Origin: Jeotgalicoccus marinus DSM 19772
Lineage (GTDB): Bacteria; Bacillota; Bacilli; Staphylococcales; Salinicoccaceae
Length of the DNA: 64,000 bases
Assembly (NCBI RefSeq): GCF_000425825.1
Contig: NZ_AUEE01000003.1
Location: 186,001-250,000 of the forward strand
Reading direction: 5' to 3'
Below, one piece after another: positions 53,184-62,694 of this stretch. The position numbers and the translations under genes were made by a program. The notes under the pieces were generated by a model, which saw nothing but the letters and a program-made list of their open reading frames with translations, was not told the DNA's origin and made no database searches. The first letter of the stretch is position 1. Each line of letters starts with the position of its first letter.

Positions 53184-53720
53184 TTAGTTAGTCTTTACCC
53201 TTCCAATAATTTTCTCAATCGTGTTTTGATTCCGTGTAGTTAGTGTAATTCCCAATTTCTTTTCTAAGAAATTGTTATTAATCTTGGCATTATGCATACC
53301 GTTAGACAAATAATAATATATCGCCTCTTCAGTAAAAGTGATATATTCTCCCTCCTTTGACAGAGCCTGTATTTCTCCTTGTTTCTCAGTATCTATTTGA
53401 GACATACTTGTAGCGATATAAACAACGCTATTTCTATATTTTTCTTCTTTATAGGGATTGTGATCTGCAATCATTTGAAGCTGATCAACAGTTTTCACAA
53501 TAACAGGTAATTCCGGCCCGAGATCATTCTTAATCGTCTCATGAATATCACTGCTAATTTCTTCTGCTGATTTATCAGAATCAAAAATGATATTGCCACT
53601 TTGAATGTAGGTTGTTACGTTATCGTAACCCGCTTTAGAAACAACTTCATTTAAATCTGCCATCATTACCTTATTCTTACCTGTCGGCATGACACCTCTT
53701 AACAGAGCGATATACTTCAT
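53184..53720 (-). CDS. DUF1697-family protein
   Basis: 178 aa from ATG 53720 after AAGGAGG. KYIALLRGVMPTGKNKVMMADL, TYIQSGNIIFDS and the C-terminal TTRNQNTIEKI are DUF1697 hallmarks. Cytoplasmic, function unknown. Same strand as folA. Confidence 0.92.
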   Translation of the reverse strand: MKYIALLRGVMPTGKNKVMMADLNEVVSKAGYDNVTTYIQSGNIIFDSDKSAEEISSDIHETIKNDLGPELPVIVKTVDQLQMIADHNPYKEEKYRNSVVYIATSMSQIDTEKQGEIQALSKEGEYITFTEEAIYYYLSNGMHNAKINNNFLEKKLGITLTTRNQNTIEKIIGRVKTN

Positions 53721-53853
53721 AATCGTCCTCCTTAAAATGAGTATCTTAGAACACTTCAATTTATTATACCCAAAATAATAAGCTAATATTTTGATTATTC
53801 TTTCTAATTATTTCTATACTTGAATTACTAAATGAAAAAGGAGAATTGCAATA

Positions 53854-54612
53854 ATGACAGATAAGATTGTGCTCATTACAGGTGGCGCCGGCGGAATTGG
53901 TCAAGCTATTGCGAAAGAACATTTAGACAACGGTAATACAGTCGTCCTAGTAGATTTAAAAAAAGAAGCATTGAATGCGGCTAAGGATAACCTCGGTGGT
54001 GACAATATCGAACTTATAGTTGGTGATGTCACAGATGAAGACAGCGTAAAAAAATATGTCGCACGAACAATTGAAAAGTTTGATCGTATCGATATTTTCT
54101 ATAATAATGCAGGAATTAATGGTCCATTTAAGCCGATTAAAGAATTAGATAAGAGCGAGTTTGATACGATTATGTCAATTAACACTACTGGTGTTTTTCT
54201 CGGCTTAAAACATGTGATTCCACAAATGGAGAACCAAGGATATGGCAGCATTGTTAATACCGCTTCTAATGCGGCATACATTGGTTCTGCAGGCATGCCA
54301 GGCTATATCGCATCCAAACATGCCGTAGCAGGTTTAACTAAAACTGCAGCATTAGAGGCAGCAGAGCATAACATAAGAGTCAATGCGATTGCACCTGCTG
54401 CTATTGATACAGATATGCTAGCAGATATTCAAAATAACTTATCACCAGGAGAACCTGAAAAATCAGGTGAAGCACTTAAACAAGGCATTCCATTTGGCCG
54501 TTTTGGTACACCTGAAGAGGTAGCAAAAGTTGCATACTTTCTTGGATCTGATGCAGCATCATTTGTTACAGGCTCAATGTACAATGTTGATGGTGGTATG
54601 CAGGCTGATTAG
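53854..54612 (+). CDS. SDR-family oxidoreductase
   Basis: 252 aa classical SDR: TGGAGGIGQAIA cofactor loop, NNAGINGP, TASNAAYIG with catalytic Ser region, YIASK catalytic pair, and terminal NVDGGMQ. Asp after the second strand (VDLKKE) suggests NAD(H) preference. Substrate unknown; family includes glucose, acetoin and 3-oxoacyl reductases. Complete, unlike the broken SDR at 49.9 kb, and only loosely similar to it. AAAGGAG precedes the ATG. Confidence 0.88.
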   Translation: MTDKIVLITGGAGGIGQAIAKEHLDNGNTVVLVDLKKEALNAAKDNLGGDNIELIVGDVTDEDSVKKYVARTIEKFDRIDIFYNNAGINGPFKPIKELDKSEFDTIMSINTTGVFLGLKHVIPQMENQGYGSIVNTASNAAYIGSAGMPGYIASKHAVAGLTKTAALEAAEHNIRVNAIAPAAIDTDMLADIQNNLSPGEPEKSGEALKQGIPFGRFGTPEEVAKVAYFLGSDAASFVTGSMYNVDGGMQAD

Positions 54613-54625
54613 TGATGTTATATAC

Positions 54626-54664
54626 AAAAAGGCATAACAGATTTAATTCTGTTATGCCTTTTAA
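54626..54664. terminator. Bidirectional intrinsic terminator
   Basis: AAAAAGGCATAACAGA / TCTGTTATGCCTTTT perfect stem between convergent genes. Confidence 0.92.
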
Positions 54665-54672
54665 CTTTTTTC

Positions 54673-55311
54673 TTATTCTTCTTCTCCAACTACTGTAAAA
54701 CGCTCATTTATATGTTTATGTTCTTCATTTTCATCCACAAGTGCAGAAGCATAGTCCGCATAACTAATGTAACTATTTCCTTTAGAGTTAACCATTAGGT
54801 TATCTTTACCTGTTTCATATTTACCTGTTTTAGGACCTTCTGCATTAAAATCAACTGATGGACTTAAGAATGTCCAAGTGATACCTTCTGAATTCTGTAA
54901 GTCTTCTAAGTTTCTACCTTGTCCGCTCGCAGTTGGAACAAAAATTTCCGGGAAATCTGGAGTATCTATCACTTTAGTTGTTTGTGCATCGTCTACGTAT
55001 AAACTACCTGCACCTCCAACGATAATCGCTCTAGTATCTGTTCCTTTTAGTGCTTCAATCAATGCTCGACCTGATGTAACGTGTGCTTCTTCTTCACCAA
55101 GTGGGGCACCAAATGCGTTAACAACAACATCTAGGTTCTGTAAATCTTCTGAAGTAATATCAAATATTTCTTTCTCTACAACTTCCACATTGTCATTTAT
55201 TATTTTTGAAGCATTTCTAACGATTGCAGTTACATCATGTCCTCTTTCAAGTGCTTCTTCTAATACTAGACTACCTACTTTTCCACTTGCACCGATGATT
55301 CCAATTTTCAT
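54673..55311 (-). CDS. NAD(P)-binding atypical SDR (YwnB-like)
   Basis: 212 aa. Rossmann start KIGIIGASGKVGSLVLEEAL, then NAFGAPLGEE and VGGAGSLYVDD; LSPSVDFNAEGPKTGKY. These match the NmrA/YwnB group of NAD(P)H-binding proteins. In Bacillus ywnB neighbours the Rrf2 gene ywnA; here too an Rrf2 gene is 115 bases upstream on the same strand, with a perfect 27-base palindrome in between. The target function may be redox-stress related; substrate unknown. Confidence 0.85.
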   Translation of the reverse strand: MKIGIIGASGKVGSLVLEEALERGHDVTAIVRNASKIINDNVEVVEKEIFDITSEDLQNLDVVVNAFGAPLGEEEAHVTSGRALIEALKGTDTRAIIVGGAGSLYVDDAQTTKVIDTPDFPEIFVPTASGQGRNLEDLQNSEGITWTFLSPSVDFNAEGPKTGKYETGKDNLMVNSKGNSYISYADYASALVDENEEHKHINERFTVVGEEE

Positions 55312-55380
55312 AAATTTTCCTCCTAAGTTTTTAAATTTAGATAGTAGAGTGGGTTGAATGAATTAAATAACGTTCAATAA

Positions 55381-55407
55381 TTGTAACTGTAACAATTACA
55401 GTTACAA
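55381..55407. promoter_or_regulatory. Perfect 27-base operator palindrome
   Basis: TTGTAACTGTAA-CAA-TTACAGTTACAA: 12-bp perfect arms around three bases. It lies between the Rrf2 stop and the YwnB-like start, so it most likely controls the YwnB-like gene through the neighbouring Rrf2 protein. Confidence 0.7.
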
Positions 55408-55416
55408 TATAGAAAG

Positions 55417-55434
55417 ACGGATAAGTTTATCCGT
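55417..55434 (-). terminator. Short hairpin at the Rrf2 stop
   Basis: ACGGATA-AGTT-TATCCGT stem overlapping the stop codon; weak terminator candidate. Confidence 0.35.
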
Positions 55435-55855
55435 TATTCACTAGAATCTTATTAACAATATTGTCTAAAGTTACATCCTTTAGTACTGCTTCCATTGCTC
55501 CTTGAGCACTTTCTAAAATTACTTCCAAGACCATTTGAATATTAGCACCTACTGTACATTTAGGGTTGGTATCTTCATGAATTTGAAAAAGATGTCCACT
55601 TTCTACTACTTCTACAGCTTTGTACACATCAAACAATGTGATTTCATCTAATGATTTTAAAAGTTTAGCACCTGTATTTCCACGTGAAACTTCTATTAAA
55701 CCCGCTTCTTTTAGTTTACCCATTAATCTTCTAATAACTACAGGGTTAGTGTTTACACTCTCTGCAATCTGAGTTGAAGACAATGTATATTCTCGTTCAA
55801 TCTTAATTAAAGTCAGTATATGAACACCAACTGTGAAACGACTGCTAATTTTCAT
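55427..55855 (-). CDS. Rrf2-family regulator (YwnA-like)
   Basis: 142 aa from ATG 55855, four bases after AGGTGG. MKISSRFTVGVHILTLIKIE, VNTNPVVIRRLMGKLKEAGL and GAKLLKSLDEITLFDVYKAV are close to the YwnA-type branch of Rrf2. It has one cysteine (KCTVG), so an Fe-S cluster is unlikely; members of this branch are thiol- or other-stress sensors. Paired with the YwnB-like gene downstream. Confidence 0.87.
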   Translation of the reverse strand: MKISSRFTVGVHILTLIKIEREYTLSSTQIAESVNTNPVVIRRLMGKLKEAGLIEVSRGNTGAKLLKSLDEITLFDVYKAVEVVESGHLFQIHEDTNPKCTVGANIQMVLEVILESAQGAMEAVLKDVTLDNIVNKILVNNG

Positions 55856-55997
55856 TTCAACCACCTCATGTAACCATTGTGTTTACACCTAAAATGAAAG
55901 TCAAACATTCTATATTAAAAACATAAATTGACCTATTTTTATAAAAGTTGGGTATATTAAATATATAGTATCTTTAAAAATATTAGGGGGTCAGTTT

Positions 55998-56345
55998 ATG
56001 AATTTCAAAAGATTGTTGATGGCTGGTGGTCTGTCTATGGTGCTTGTACTCGGAGCATGTGGCGGTGCAGATGAAGAAAGTACAGAAGATGCTTCAACAG
56101 AAGAAGATAGCAGTGCATCGAGTGGTGACGTTGACGCTGAAGGCATTGCGAGAGATAACTGTGCATCTTGTCATGGTGAAGATTTCTCAGGTAATATGGG
56201 TCCAGCACTTGCAGGAACGAGCTTAAGTCAAGATGATTTCGAAGAAATTGTAAGGAATGGTCAAGGACAGATGCCTGCCTTCAGTGAAGATCAAGTTAGT
56301 AATGATGAACTATCTGCACTCTACACATTCTTTAGCGAACAATAA
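55998..56345 (+). CDS. Cytochrome c lipoprotein (c551/CccB-like)
   Basis: 115 aa. Lipobox VLGAC with Cys21, then an acidic Ser/Glu/Thr linker (22-45), then a class I cytochrome c domain: heme motif CASCH at 55-59, GNMGPALAG, and NGQGQMPAFS with the Met ligand. It resembles Bacillus cytochrome c-551. It needs a cytochrome c maturation system, which is not in this window, and an oxidase to accept electrons. Most staphylococci are said to lack c-type cytochromes, so this points to a relative. Confidence 0.92.
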   Translation: MNFKRLLMAGGLSMVLVLGACGGADEESTEDASTEEDSSASSGDVDAEGIARDNCASCHGEDFSGNMGPALAGTSLSQDDFEEIVRNGQGQMPAFSEDQVSNDELSALYTFFSEQ

Positions 56346-56361
56346 CTTTAGCCTCCCGATA

Positions 56362-56407
56362 ATAAGCCCCACTTAAGTTGGATTTCTTAACTTAAGTGGG
56401 GCTTATT
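56362..56407. terminator. Bidirectional intrinsic terminator
   Basis: AAGCCCCACTTAAGTT / AACTTAAGTGGGGCTT 16-bp perfect stem between convergent cytochrome and copB genes. Confidence 0.92.
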
Positions 56408-56411
56408 TCAT

Positions 56412-58478
56412 CTATTCTAATTTTAAAGTAAATGCATTTATAGCCACAATAATTGTACTCAGAGACATCAAAATTGCACCTACAGCAGGAGACAGAATGA
56501 GACCCATAAATGCTAAGATCCCTGCAGCGAGTGGTACCGCTATGATATTATATCCCGCTCCCCACCATAAGTTCTGTACCATCTTTCTCATCGTATTTTT
56601 AGAAAGAGATAGGAAATGAATAATATCAGATGGGTTACTTTTAACGAGTATCACATCGCCTGATTCCACTGCAACATCAGTACCCGCACCAATTGCCATG
56701 CCGATATCTGCTCTAATTAAGCTTGGTGCATCATTTATACCATCTCCCACCATCATGACTTTACTACCTCGCGCTTGATAGTCTTGGATAATACGTTCTT
56801 TATCTTCAGGCATTAACTCTGAATGAACGTCGTTAATATCTAATTCTCTAGCAACTGCTACAGCTACTTCTTTATTATCACCTGTAAGCATAACCGGTGT
56901 AATATTTCTTGATTTTAAATCAGCAACCATTTGTTTAGAGCTTTCTTTAATTTGATCACCCTGAGCAATAATGCCGATTAAATGTTGATCTTGGACTAAG
57001 TAACTAATTGAGTTGCCTTGTTGTGCCAGCTCTGTAAACTGTGATTTATTATAGTCAATCTGATTGTTATCAAGGTAAGAGGCACTCGTTATTTTATAAT
57101 GTTGATCATCAATCATACCTTCTAAACCAACCCCTGGGATATTATTTATATCCTGAGGAGTAGAATATGAGGTATCTTTTTCTTTAGCAAAATCCACAAT
57201 CCCTTTTGCTAGTGGATGATTAGACTGACTTTCTAATGATGCAAACTTACTTAGTACGTCTTCATCATTTAATTCATCTACGTAACTTTCATAGTAATTT
57301 ACTGAGAATACACCTTCAGTTAAAGTACCGGTTTTATCCATCATGACATAATGAATATCTCCCGCTGTTTCCACAGCCTCTCTATTTTTTAGAATTAAAC
57401 CATTTTGTGCACCAAGAGATGTAGAGCGCGCCGTGACTAATGGGATTGCTAATCCAAGGGCATGTGGACAAGCGATGACCAGTACAGTAACAAGTCTCTC
57501 AAGTGCAAAATCGACATCATTATTGATTAGAAGCCAGATAATAAAAGCAAGCAAACCAACACTAACCGCAAAATAGAACAAATAGCCTGCTACCTTGTCA
57601 GATAGAAGTTCCGCACTAGATTTATCATTTTGGGCTTGATCTACAAGTCCCATAACTTGTGATAAATATCCATCTTCGCCAGTCGCTGTTACCTTAACTT
57701 GAATGGTACCAGAGCCGTTTACCGAACCTCCGATTACACTGTCATTTAATTCTTTTTGAACTTTTTTAGACTCACCAGTTACTAGAGACTCATCAACCGA
57801 GGTCTGCCCTTTAACAATCAAACCATCTGTTGGAATACTTTCTCCTGCCTTAACTTCAACAACATCATCAATCATAATATCTGATATGTTTATTTCTTGT
57901 CGTTCATCATTTTCTACTACCTTAATTGCAGTATTAGGCAAGAGCTCAGCCATTTTTTTAAGTGCATCTCCAGCACTTCCAACTGCATTCATTTCAATCC
58001 AATGTCCAAGTAACATTATTAAAATCAGTGTTGCTAGTTCCCAGAAAAAGTCCATTGTATGAGATGTTGCATCAGTAAAATGATTCATATAGAAAGCATA
58101 TAAACTATAAAAATATGCAACAGAAATACCGAGAGTAACGAGCGTCATCATACCTGGTTTCTTACTAGTTACTTCACTCTTCGCACCCGCTAAAAATGGT
58201 TGTCCACCATAGAGGAATAAAACTGTCGCTAGTACTAAGACAATCCAATCAGATCCTGGAAAGGTAAATTGAAACGGCAAGTCAATTCCCATCATTGGGG
58301 AAAATAAAATAATTGGAATCGCAAAAATCAGTGAAACAAGAAATTTCACCTTAAAATTTCCATGATGATGAGTGTGACCAGTATGATTATCATGGTTGTG
58401 TTGTGTATGTTCGTCATGTTGGTGATGATTTTTGTCACCATGTTCGTAATGTTTTTCATTATGTTCCAAAAATTTCAC
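56412..58478 (-). CDS. copB: Copper-transporting P-type ATPase, CopB type
   Basis: 688 aa P1B ATPase. The N-terminal 41 residues are histidine-rich. The membrane metal motif is CPH (337-339, IACPHALG), phosphorylation site DKTGT at 381-385, dephosphorylation TGE in VTGESKK, and GDGINDAPS near 590. CPH with a His-rich N-terminus marks the CopB subgroup, which exports copper. There is no HMA domain. A CsoR-like box precedes the gene, and a cytochrome c gene is convergent. Confidence 0.93.
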   Translation of the reverse strand: MKFLEHNEKHYEHGDKNHHQHDEHTQHNHDNHTGHTHHHGNFKVKFLVSLIFAIPIILFSPMMGIDLPFQFTFPGSDWIVLVLATVLFLYGGQPFLAGAKSEVTSKKPGMMTLVTLGISVAYFYSLYAFYMNHFTDATSHTMDFFWELATLILIMLLGHWIEMNAVGSAGDALKKMAELLPNTAIKVVENDERQEINISDIMIDDVVEVKAGESIPTDGLIVKGQTSVDESLVTGESKKVQKELNDSVIGGSVNGSGTIQVKVTATGEDGYLSQVMGLVDQAQNDKSSAELLSDKVAGYLFYFAVSVGLLAFIIWLLINNDVDFALERLVTVLVIACPHALGLAIPLVTARSTSLGAQNGLILKNREAVETAGDIHYVMMDKTGTLTEGVFSVNYYESYVDELNDEDVLSKFASLESQSNHPLAKGIVDFAKEKDTSYSTPQDINNIPGVGLEGMIDDQHYKITSASYLDNNQIDYNKSQFTELAQQGNSISYLVQDQHLIGIIAQGDQIKESSKQMVADLKSRNITPVMLTGDNKEVAVAVARELDINDVHSELMPEDKERIIQDYQARGSKVMMVGDGINDAPSLIRADIGMAIGAGTDVAVESGDVILVKSNPSDIIHFLSLSKNTMRKMVQNLWWGAGYNIIAVPLAAGILAFMGLILSPAVGAILMSLSTIIVAINAFTLKLE

Positions 58479-58504
58479 CTCTTTGTAATTACTTCATTAA
58501 GTGA

Positions 58505-58533
58505 ATTATACCATATACTGTAGGGGGGTATAA
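58505..58533 (-). promoter_or_regulatory. CsoR-like copper operator
   Basis: TTATACCATATACTGTAGGGGGGTATAA: G-run and TATACC / GGTATA borders resemble CsoR boxes of Firmicutes copper operons. It sits about 27 bases before the copB ATG. Confidence 0.6.
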
Positions 58534-58647
58534 AGCTTTCTGTTTGCTATTAAGTAAATAAAGGTTCAGAACTAAAAATATAGAGATTAACAAGTTATAA
58601 AGATTGGTATTAAAAAAGAAGAAATTCTAAAAGGAAAGTGGTTTAAC

Positions 58648-59025
58648 ATGAAAATAACAAATGTTAGGTTATTAACTGATCACTATCAAAGCATGTTTAA
58701 TTCCTATAATGAAACTTTGAGATTAGAATGTGTTTTTGGTAATGAAAACTCTAACTATGCTGACTTTAAATTGGGAGAAGTTTATTTATCCCTATTTATA
58801 AAAGAACATATGATAAAAGCCCTGAACTTCAACGATGAAACTGAATATAAAAACCATAAACAAGTTATCGTAGTTGAAGTAGATGATGTTGACCAAACCT
58901 ATGAAGATTTTAAATCTAAAACAAATGTAATTACAGAACCGACAAATCGTGATATATGGGGAATAAGATGCTTCCATATACTTGATCCAGAAAGTAATGT
59001 AATAGAGTTTTATAATGCCTTGTAA
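58648..59025 (+). CDS. VOC/glyoxalase-fold protein
   Basis: 125 aa, beta-alpha-beta repeats typical of the vicinal oxygen chelate superfamily: NVRLLTDHYQSMFNSYNETL, VVEVDDVDQTYEDF, and C-terminal IWGIRCFHILDPESNVIEFY. A metal-binding Glu is present in the last strand. Substrate unknown (resistance, lyase or isomerase roles occur in the family). AAAGGAAAG lies upstream of the ATG. Confidence 0.85.
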   Translation: MKITNVRLLTDHYQSMFNSYNETLRLECVFGNENSNYADFKLGEVYLSLFIKEHMIKALNFNDETEYKNHKQVIVVEVDDVDQTYEDFKSKTNVITEPTNRDIWGIRCFHILDPESNVIEFYNAL

Positions 59026-59331
59026 ATAGTAAGTATCTCGTCATTAAATAATAGCACTCTTTTATCAGAATTGTAGAATATCATATTTTAAAACATATCA
59101 TACTCATAAAATACACTCGTAAAGACTTCTCTTATGAACTCCTTAAGAATACAATTTTAAAAAATTTTAACCACTTTCACACTCAACTAAACGAAATTTT
59201 GATAAGAAAATAAAATCTATAATGTCTATAATTGAAACTAATCTTCTTCGGTCAATTTGAAAAAGCTAGTTACTTTGTTAGTCTTAAAACGACTTACAAT
59301 TAGGTAATCGATTAAATAATGGAGGTTTTTT
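59026..59331. other. 306-base AT-rich spacer, no gene seen
   Basis: I find no open frame with a ribosome site, no stable hairpin and no repeat. Several TATAAT-like strings near 59215-59225 may include the promoter of the BCCT gene. Confidence 0.5.
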
Positions 59332-60956
59332 ATGAAACATTTTAAAACAATGGATTGGGAACTTTTATATTGGCTGTTATTGTTTTATTTGCTGTAGTAA
59401 TCCCTTTAATCTATTTCCCAGAAGTCAGTGAACAGGTTATTCTGTCTTTAAATGAGATTGTGACTGGTCAATTAGGAACTGTGTACCTAGGCATTGGTCT
59501 TGCAGTTTTACTTTTTGTACTTTACATCGCATTTGGTAAGTATGGTCATGTGACTTTAGGAGAAGCATCAGAAAAGCCAGAGTTTAATACGCTTAGCTGG
59601 GCAGCAATGCTATTCTGTGCTGGTATTGGTTCAAGTATTTTATATTGGGGTGTGATTGAATGGGCATACTACTACGATGCACCACCGTTTCACTTAGAAC
59701 CAAGAAGTGAAGAAGCTGTCAACTATGCTGCTACATATGGTATGTTCCACTGGGGTCCTATTGCATGGGCAATATATGTACTACCAGCCTTGCCAATCGC
59801 TTACTCTTTATATGTTAAAAAAGTACCTATAATTAAAATAAGTCACGCTTGTCGACCTATACTCGGTAAGCATGCAGATAATTGGGTCGGTAAAATAATA
59901 GACGTATTATTTATTTTTGGTTTGCTCGGCGGAGCTGGTACAACACTCGGTTTAGGGACGCCAATGATTGCAGTTGGTATCGGTTCGATTTTTAATATCG
60001 ACGGAGATACCGTGGCAATTCGCATTGGTGTATTAGTAGTCGCTACATTAATTTTTGCAGTTAGTTCGTATTCAGGACTTAAATACGGAATTAAGATTTT
60101 AAGTGATATTAATATCTGGTTAACATTTGGCTTATTATTGTTTGTATTCATTTTAGGGCCAACTGTTTTCATAATGGAAACAACGCTATCTAGCCTCGGA
60201 TTAATGATTACTGATTTCTTTAGAATGGCAACCTGGCTCGAACCATTTGGTGGCGTTGGTGCAGATATACCTGAAGAAAACTTCCCTCAGTCATGGACAG
60301 TATTTTATTGGTCATGGTGGTTAGTATATGCGCCATTCGTAGGATTATTCATTGCACGTATTTCCAAAGGTAGAAATTTAAAAGAAGTGATCTTAGGTAC
60401 TATCGTCTATGGTACCTTAGGAAGTGTATTATTCTTTGGAATACTAGGTAACTACGGTTTATGGTTAGAATTATCAGGCACATTTTCTGTAACAGAAGTA
60501 CTGAGTAATGAAGGTGGGCCAGGTGCGATAATGGCTGTCTTAGGCCAATTGCCTTTAAGTAAATTAGTAATTGCTGTCTTTGTCATCACAGCAATTATAT
60601 ATCTAGCAACAACATTCGATTCAGGTTCATATATTCTCGCTGGTGCAACTCAAACATCTATAGAAGATGAGCCATATCGTTGGAACCGTTTATTCTGGGC
60701 ATTTGCTTTATCACTATTACCATTTTCACTATTACTCATTAGTGGTGACGATGCATTAAATCTATTACAAACAGCTTCTATAGTAGCTGGTGTACCTTTA
60801 ATCATCATATTTATAATGCTAATGATATCGTTCATTAAAACTTTAAGTAACGACCGTGTTAAGCTTGAAGAACGATCAAGAAATGTGAAAGAAAAAAAGA
60901 GACGAACGCTTTCTATCACATATGCCAAAGAGAAAAATAAATGGTGGGAAGACTAG
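59332..60956 (+). pseudogene. BCCT-family transporter with frameshift near the start
   Basis: GGAGG is well placed before ATG 59332, which reads MKHFKTMDWE and then stops after about 22 codons. The main frame picks up at the same place: DWGTFILAVIVLFAVVIPL, one base out of frame. A missing G in GATTGGGAAC (59354-59360) explains it. The remaining 530 residues are an intact BCCT protein with about twelve helices (LFCAGIGSSILYWGVIEWAY, DIPEENFPQSWTVFYWSWW). A TTG at 59355 might restart translation, without a good ribosome site. Family substrates are betaine, carnitine or choline. Mutation and sequencing error cannot be separated here. Confidence 0.8.
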
Positions 60957-60989
60957 TTTGTAAGTTCGATCTTCTTCCGTAACTAAGAC

Positions 60990-61025
60990 AGAGGCTACCT
61001 TTTTAGAGGTAGTCTCTATTTTAGT
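60990..61025 (+). terminator. Intrinsic terminator after BCCT gene
   Basis: AGAGGCTACC / GGTAGTCTCT stem with ATTTTAGTT tail. Confidence 0.75.
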
Positions 61026-61325
61026 TATACAACTATTTTTATAATGCAATTACTTATCTAAATTCTAAGTAATATTTTAGTCCTCACTAGAATGTTTCGT
61101 CTATCCTCAGTTCAAACAAATGATTAAATAGCCTCCTTCAACTTTACGTTTTTAAATGCTTAAAGTTGATAAATTCAGTCAAATCCCTTGTCATATAAGC
61201 CTTCTAATTCTTCTTTTCTTATAATCAGAAAATATTGTAATTGACAGTTTCTTCAAAAAATACTTAATAGATACATTAGGATATATAACCAATAATTTCC
61301 TATACATTGAATCTGGAGATGAAAC
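61026..61325. other. 300-base AT-rich spacer, promoter region of the LPXTG gene
   Basis: No gene seen. TTGACA (61241-61246), 17 bases, TTAATA is a possible promoter about 60 bases ahead of the surface-protein start. Confidence 0.4.
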
Positions 61326-62432
61326 ATGGAAAACAACCAACAAAATAAGAAACTGAATCGTTACTCAATCCGTAAGTTTAAAACTGGTGTAGGGTCCCTA
61401 ATCATAGGTACTTTAATCTTTCTAAGTGGTTCACTTGTTGTACAAGCTGATGAAGTGACTGCTGATAATAACACACTTGAAACTACGGAAGATACGAATT
61501 TAGAAACTACTGAACTCACCTCAACTAATCAAACTGATGAAGCACTTACCTTTATAGAAGAAAACAATGCTACACCCCTTACTTCTGAAGATGTTACCCC
61601 ACAAGAACAAGAAACAACAGAAGATGCCGTATCTAATTCCACTACTCAAACCGAACAAGCAGTTATACCTACAGAAGAAATTGAAAGTCAAGATTCTGTA
61701 GAAGAAGCAGTGACTACACAAGAAACAAATAATGTAGAAGTTAATGAAGCAGATTCAATTACAGAAACAGAAGAAGTACCCACTGGGGAAACACCGTCTA
61801 TAGACCAGACTGTCAGTGAGCAAGAAGTAAATATCGAAGAACCTCAAAATACAGAAGAAATAAATGATAGTCCTGAAGAGATTGTTACTGATGATAGTAT
61901 AAGTGAAGATCCAGAGGAATCATTGTCTTATATTGATGAAAACTATCCCGAAACTGGTTCAACTTCTAGCCCTGTAAACAAAATTATTCGAGTAGGTACT
62001 AAAGTTGTAGAGCCAACTGACCCTTCAGAACCAACCGATCCGACGGATCCGACCGAACCAACGGAGCCAACAGATCCGACAGATCCAAAGGAGCCGACTG
62101 AGCCTGCAGAATCAATTGAACACATAGATTCAATAGAACAGACAGTAGAAACAAAACAGTCAAGTTCTTCAAACTCAAAAAATATCTCTACATTCGAATA
62201 TGTAAATCAACAAGTTGATGCTTCAAACCTAGAAGTACAGAAGTTTAAAACAGAAAAAGTATCCAGTCAGCCTAATATCGATAAGGATATGACATTTAAG
62301 ACTAGTCAAGAAAAATTACCAGACACTGGTGAATCACAAAATGCATTGCTTCCAACATTTGCACTTGTACTTTCATTACTAGGCTCAATTCTTCTGTTTT
62401 CTAGACGTAAAAAATCTAACAAAAATTCGTAA
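61326..62432 (+). CDS. YSIRK/LPXTG surface stalk protein
   Basis: 368 aa. YSIRK-type signal peptide (RYSIRKFKTGVGSLIIGT, about 12-40). Mature residues 41-230 are Glu/Thr-rich with no cysteine and no recognisable folded domain. A short part, VNKIIRVGTKVVEP, looks like the end of a G5-type linker. Then follow PTDP/PTEP repeats (62013-62105). The sorting signal LPDTG is at 331-335, then a membrane helix and RRKK tail. An internal YPETG near residue 210 resembles a broken sorting motif. It would be displayed as a stalk without a head, perhaps after loss of adhesin domains. Confidence 0.9.
   Translation: MENNQQNKKLNRYSIRKFKTGVGSLIIGTLIFLSGSLVVQADEVTADNNTLETTEDTNLETTELTSTNQTDEALTFIEENNATPLTSEDVTPQEQETTEDAVSNSTTQTEQAVIPTEEIESQDSVEEAVTTQETNNVEVNEADSITETEEVPTGETPSIDQTVSEQEVNIEEPQNTEEINDSPEEIVTDDSISEDPEESLSYIDENYPETGSTSSPVNKIIRVGTKVVEPTDPSEPTDPTDPTEPTEPTDPTDPKEPTEPAESIEHIDSIEQTVETKQSSSSNSKNISTFEYVNQQVDASNLEVQKFKTEKVSSQPNIDKDMTFKTSQEKLPDTGESQNALLPTFALVLSLLGSILLFSRRKKSNKNS
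62013..62105 (+). repeat. PTDP/PTEP-coding tandem repeat
   Basis: About ten imperfect copies of a 9-base unit coding Pro-Thr-Asp/Glu within the surface-protein gene. Likely length-variable by slippage and recombination. A wall-spanning linker. Confidence 0.85.
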
Positions 62433-62468
62433 TATCATCTTAAATTAAGCTATATTTCTAAAATTTTT

Positions 62469-62522
62469 AAGAGCAAGTAGTTTCTAATCATTAATTGATT
62501 AAGAAATTGCTTGCTCTTTTCC
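62469..62522 (+). terminator. Intrinsic terminator of the surface-protein gene
   Basis: Long hairpin: AAGAGCAAG ... CTTGCTCTT with inner TTTCT/AGAAA pairing, then TTTTCC. Confidence 0.8.
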
Positions 62523-62694
62523 TTTTTAGGGTATTAAACATTGTATAATGTGTTAACATTTATCAAGCATATTTTAATAATAAGTAAGTTTGAAGCGCTC
62601 ATTTTTACCCAAATACACATTTAAATTTTACGATTATAATATAATCAGAGTAATATAGTATATTAATGAACGAGAATCAGATAAGGATGATTTT

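Noticed and set aside
61943-62125. Minus-strand frame coding repeated Gly-Ser-Val
   Set aside because: It is the antisense of the PTDP repeat of the surface protein, with no ribosome site.
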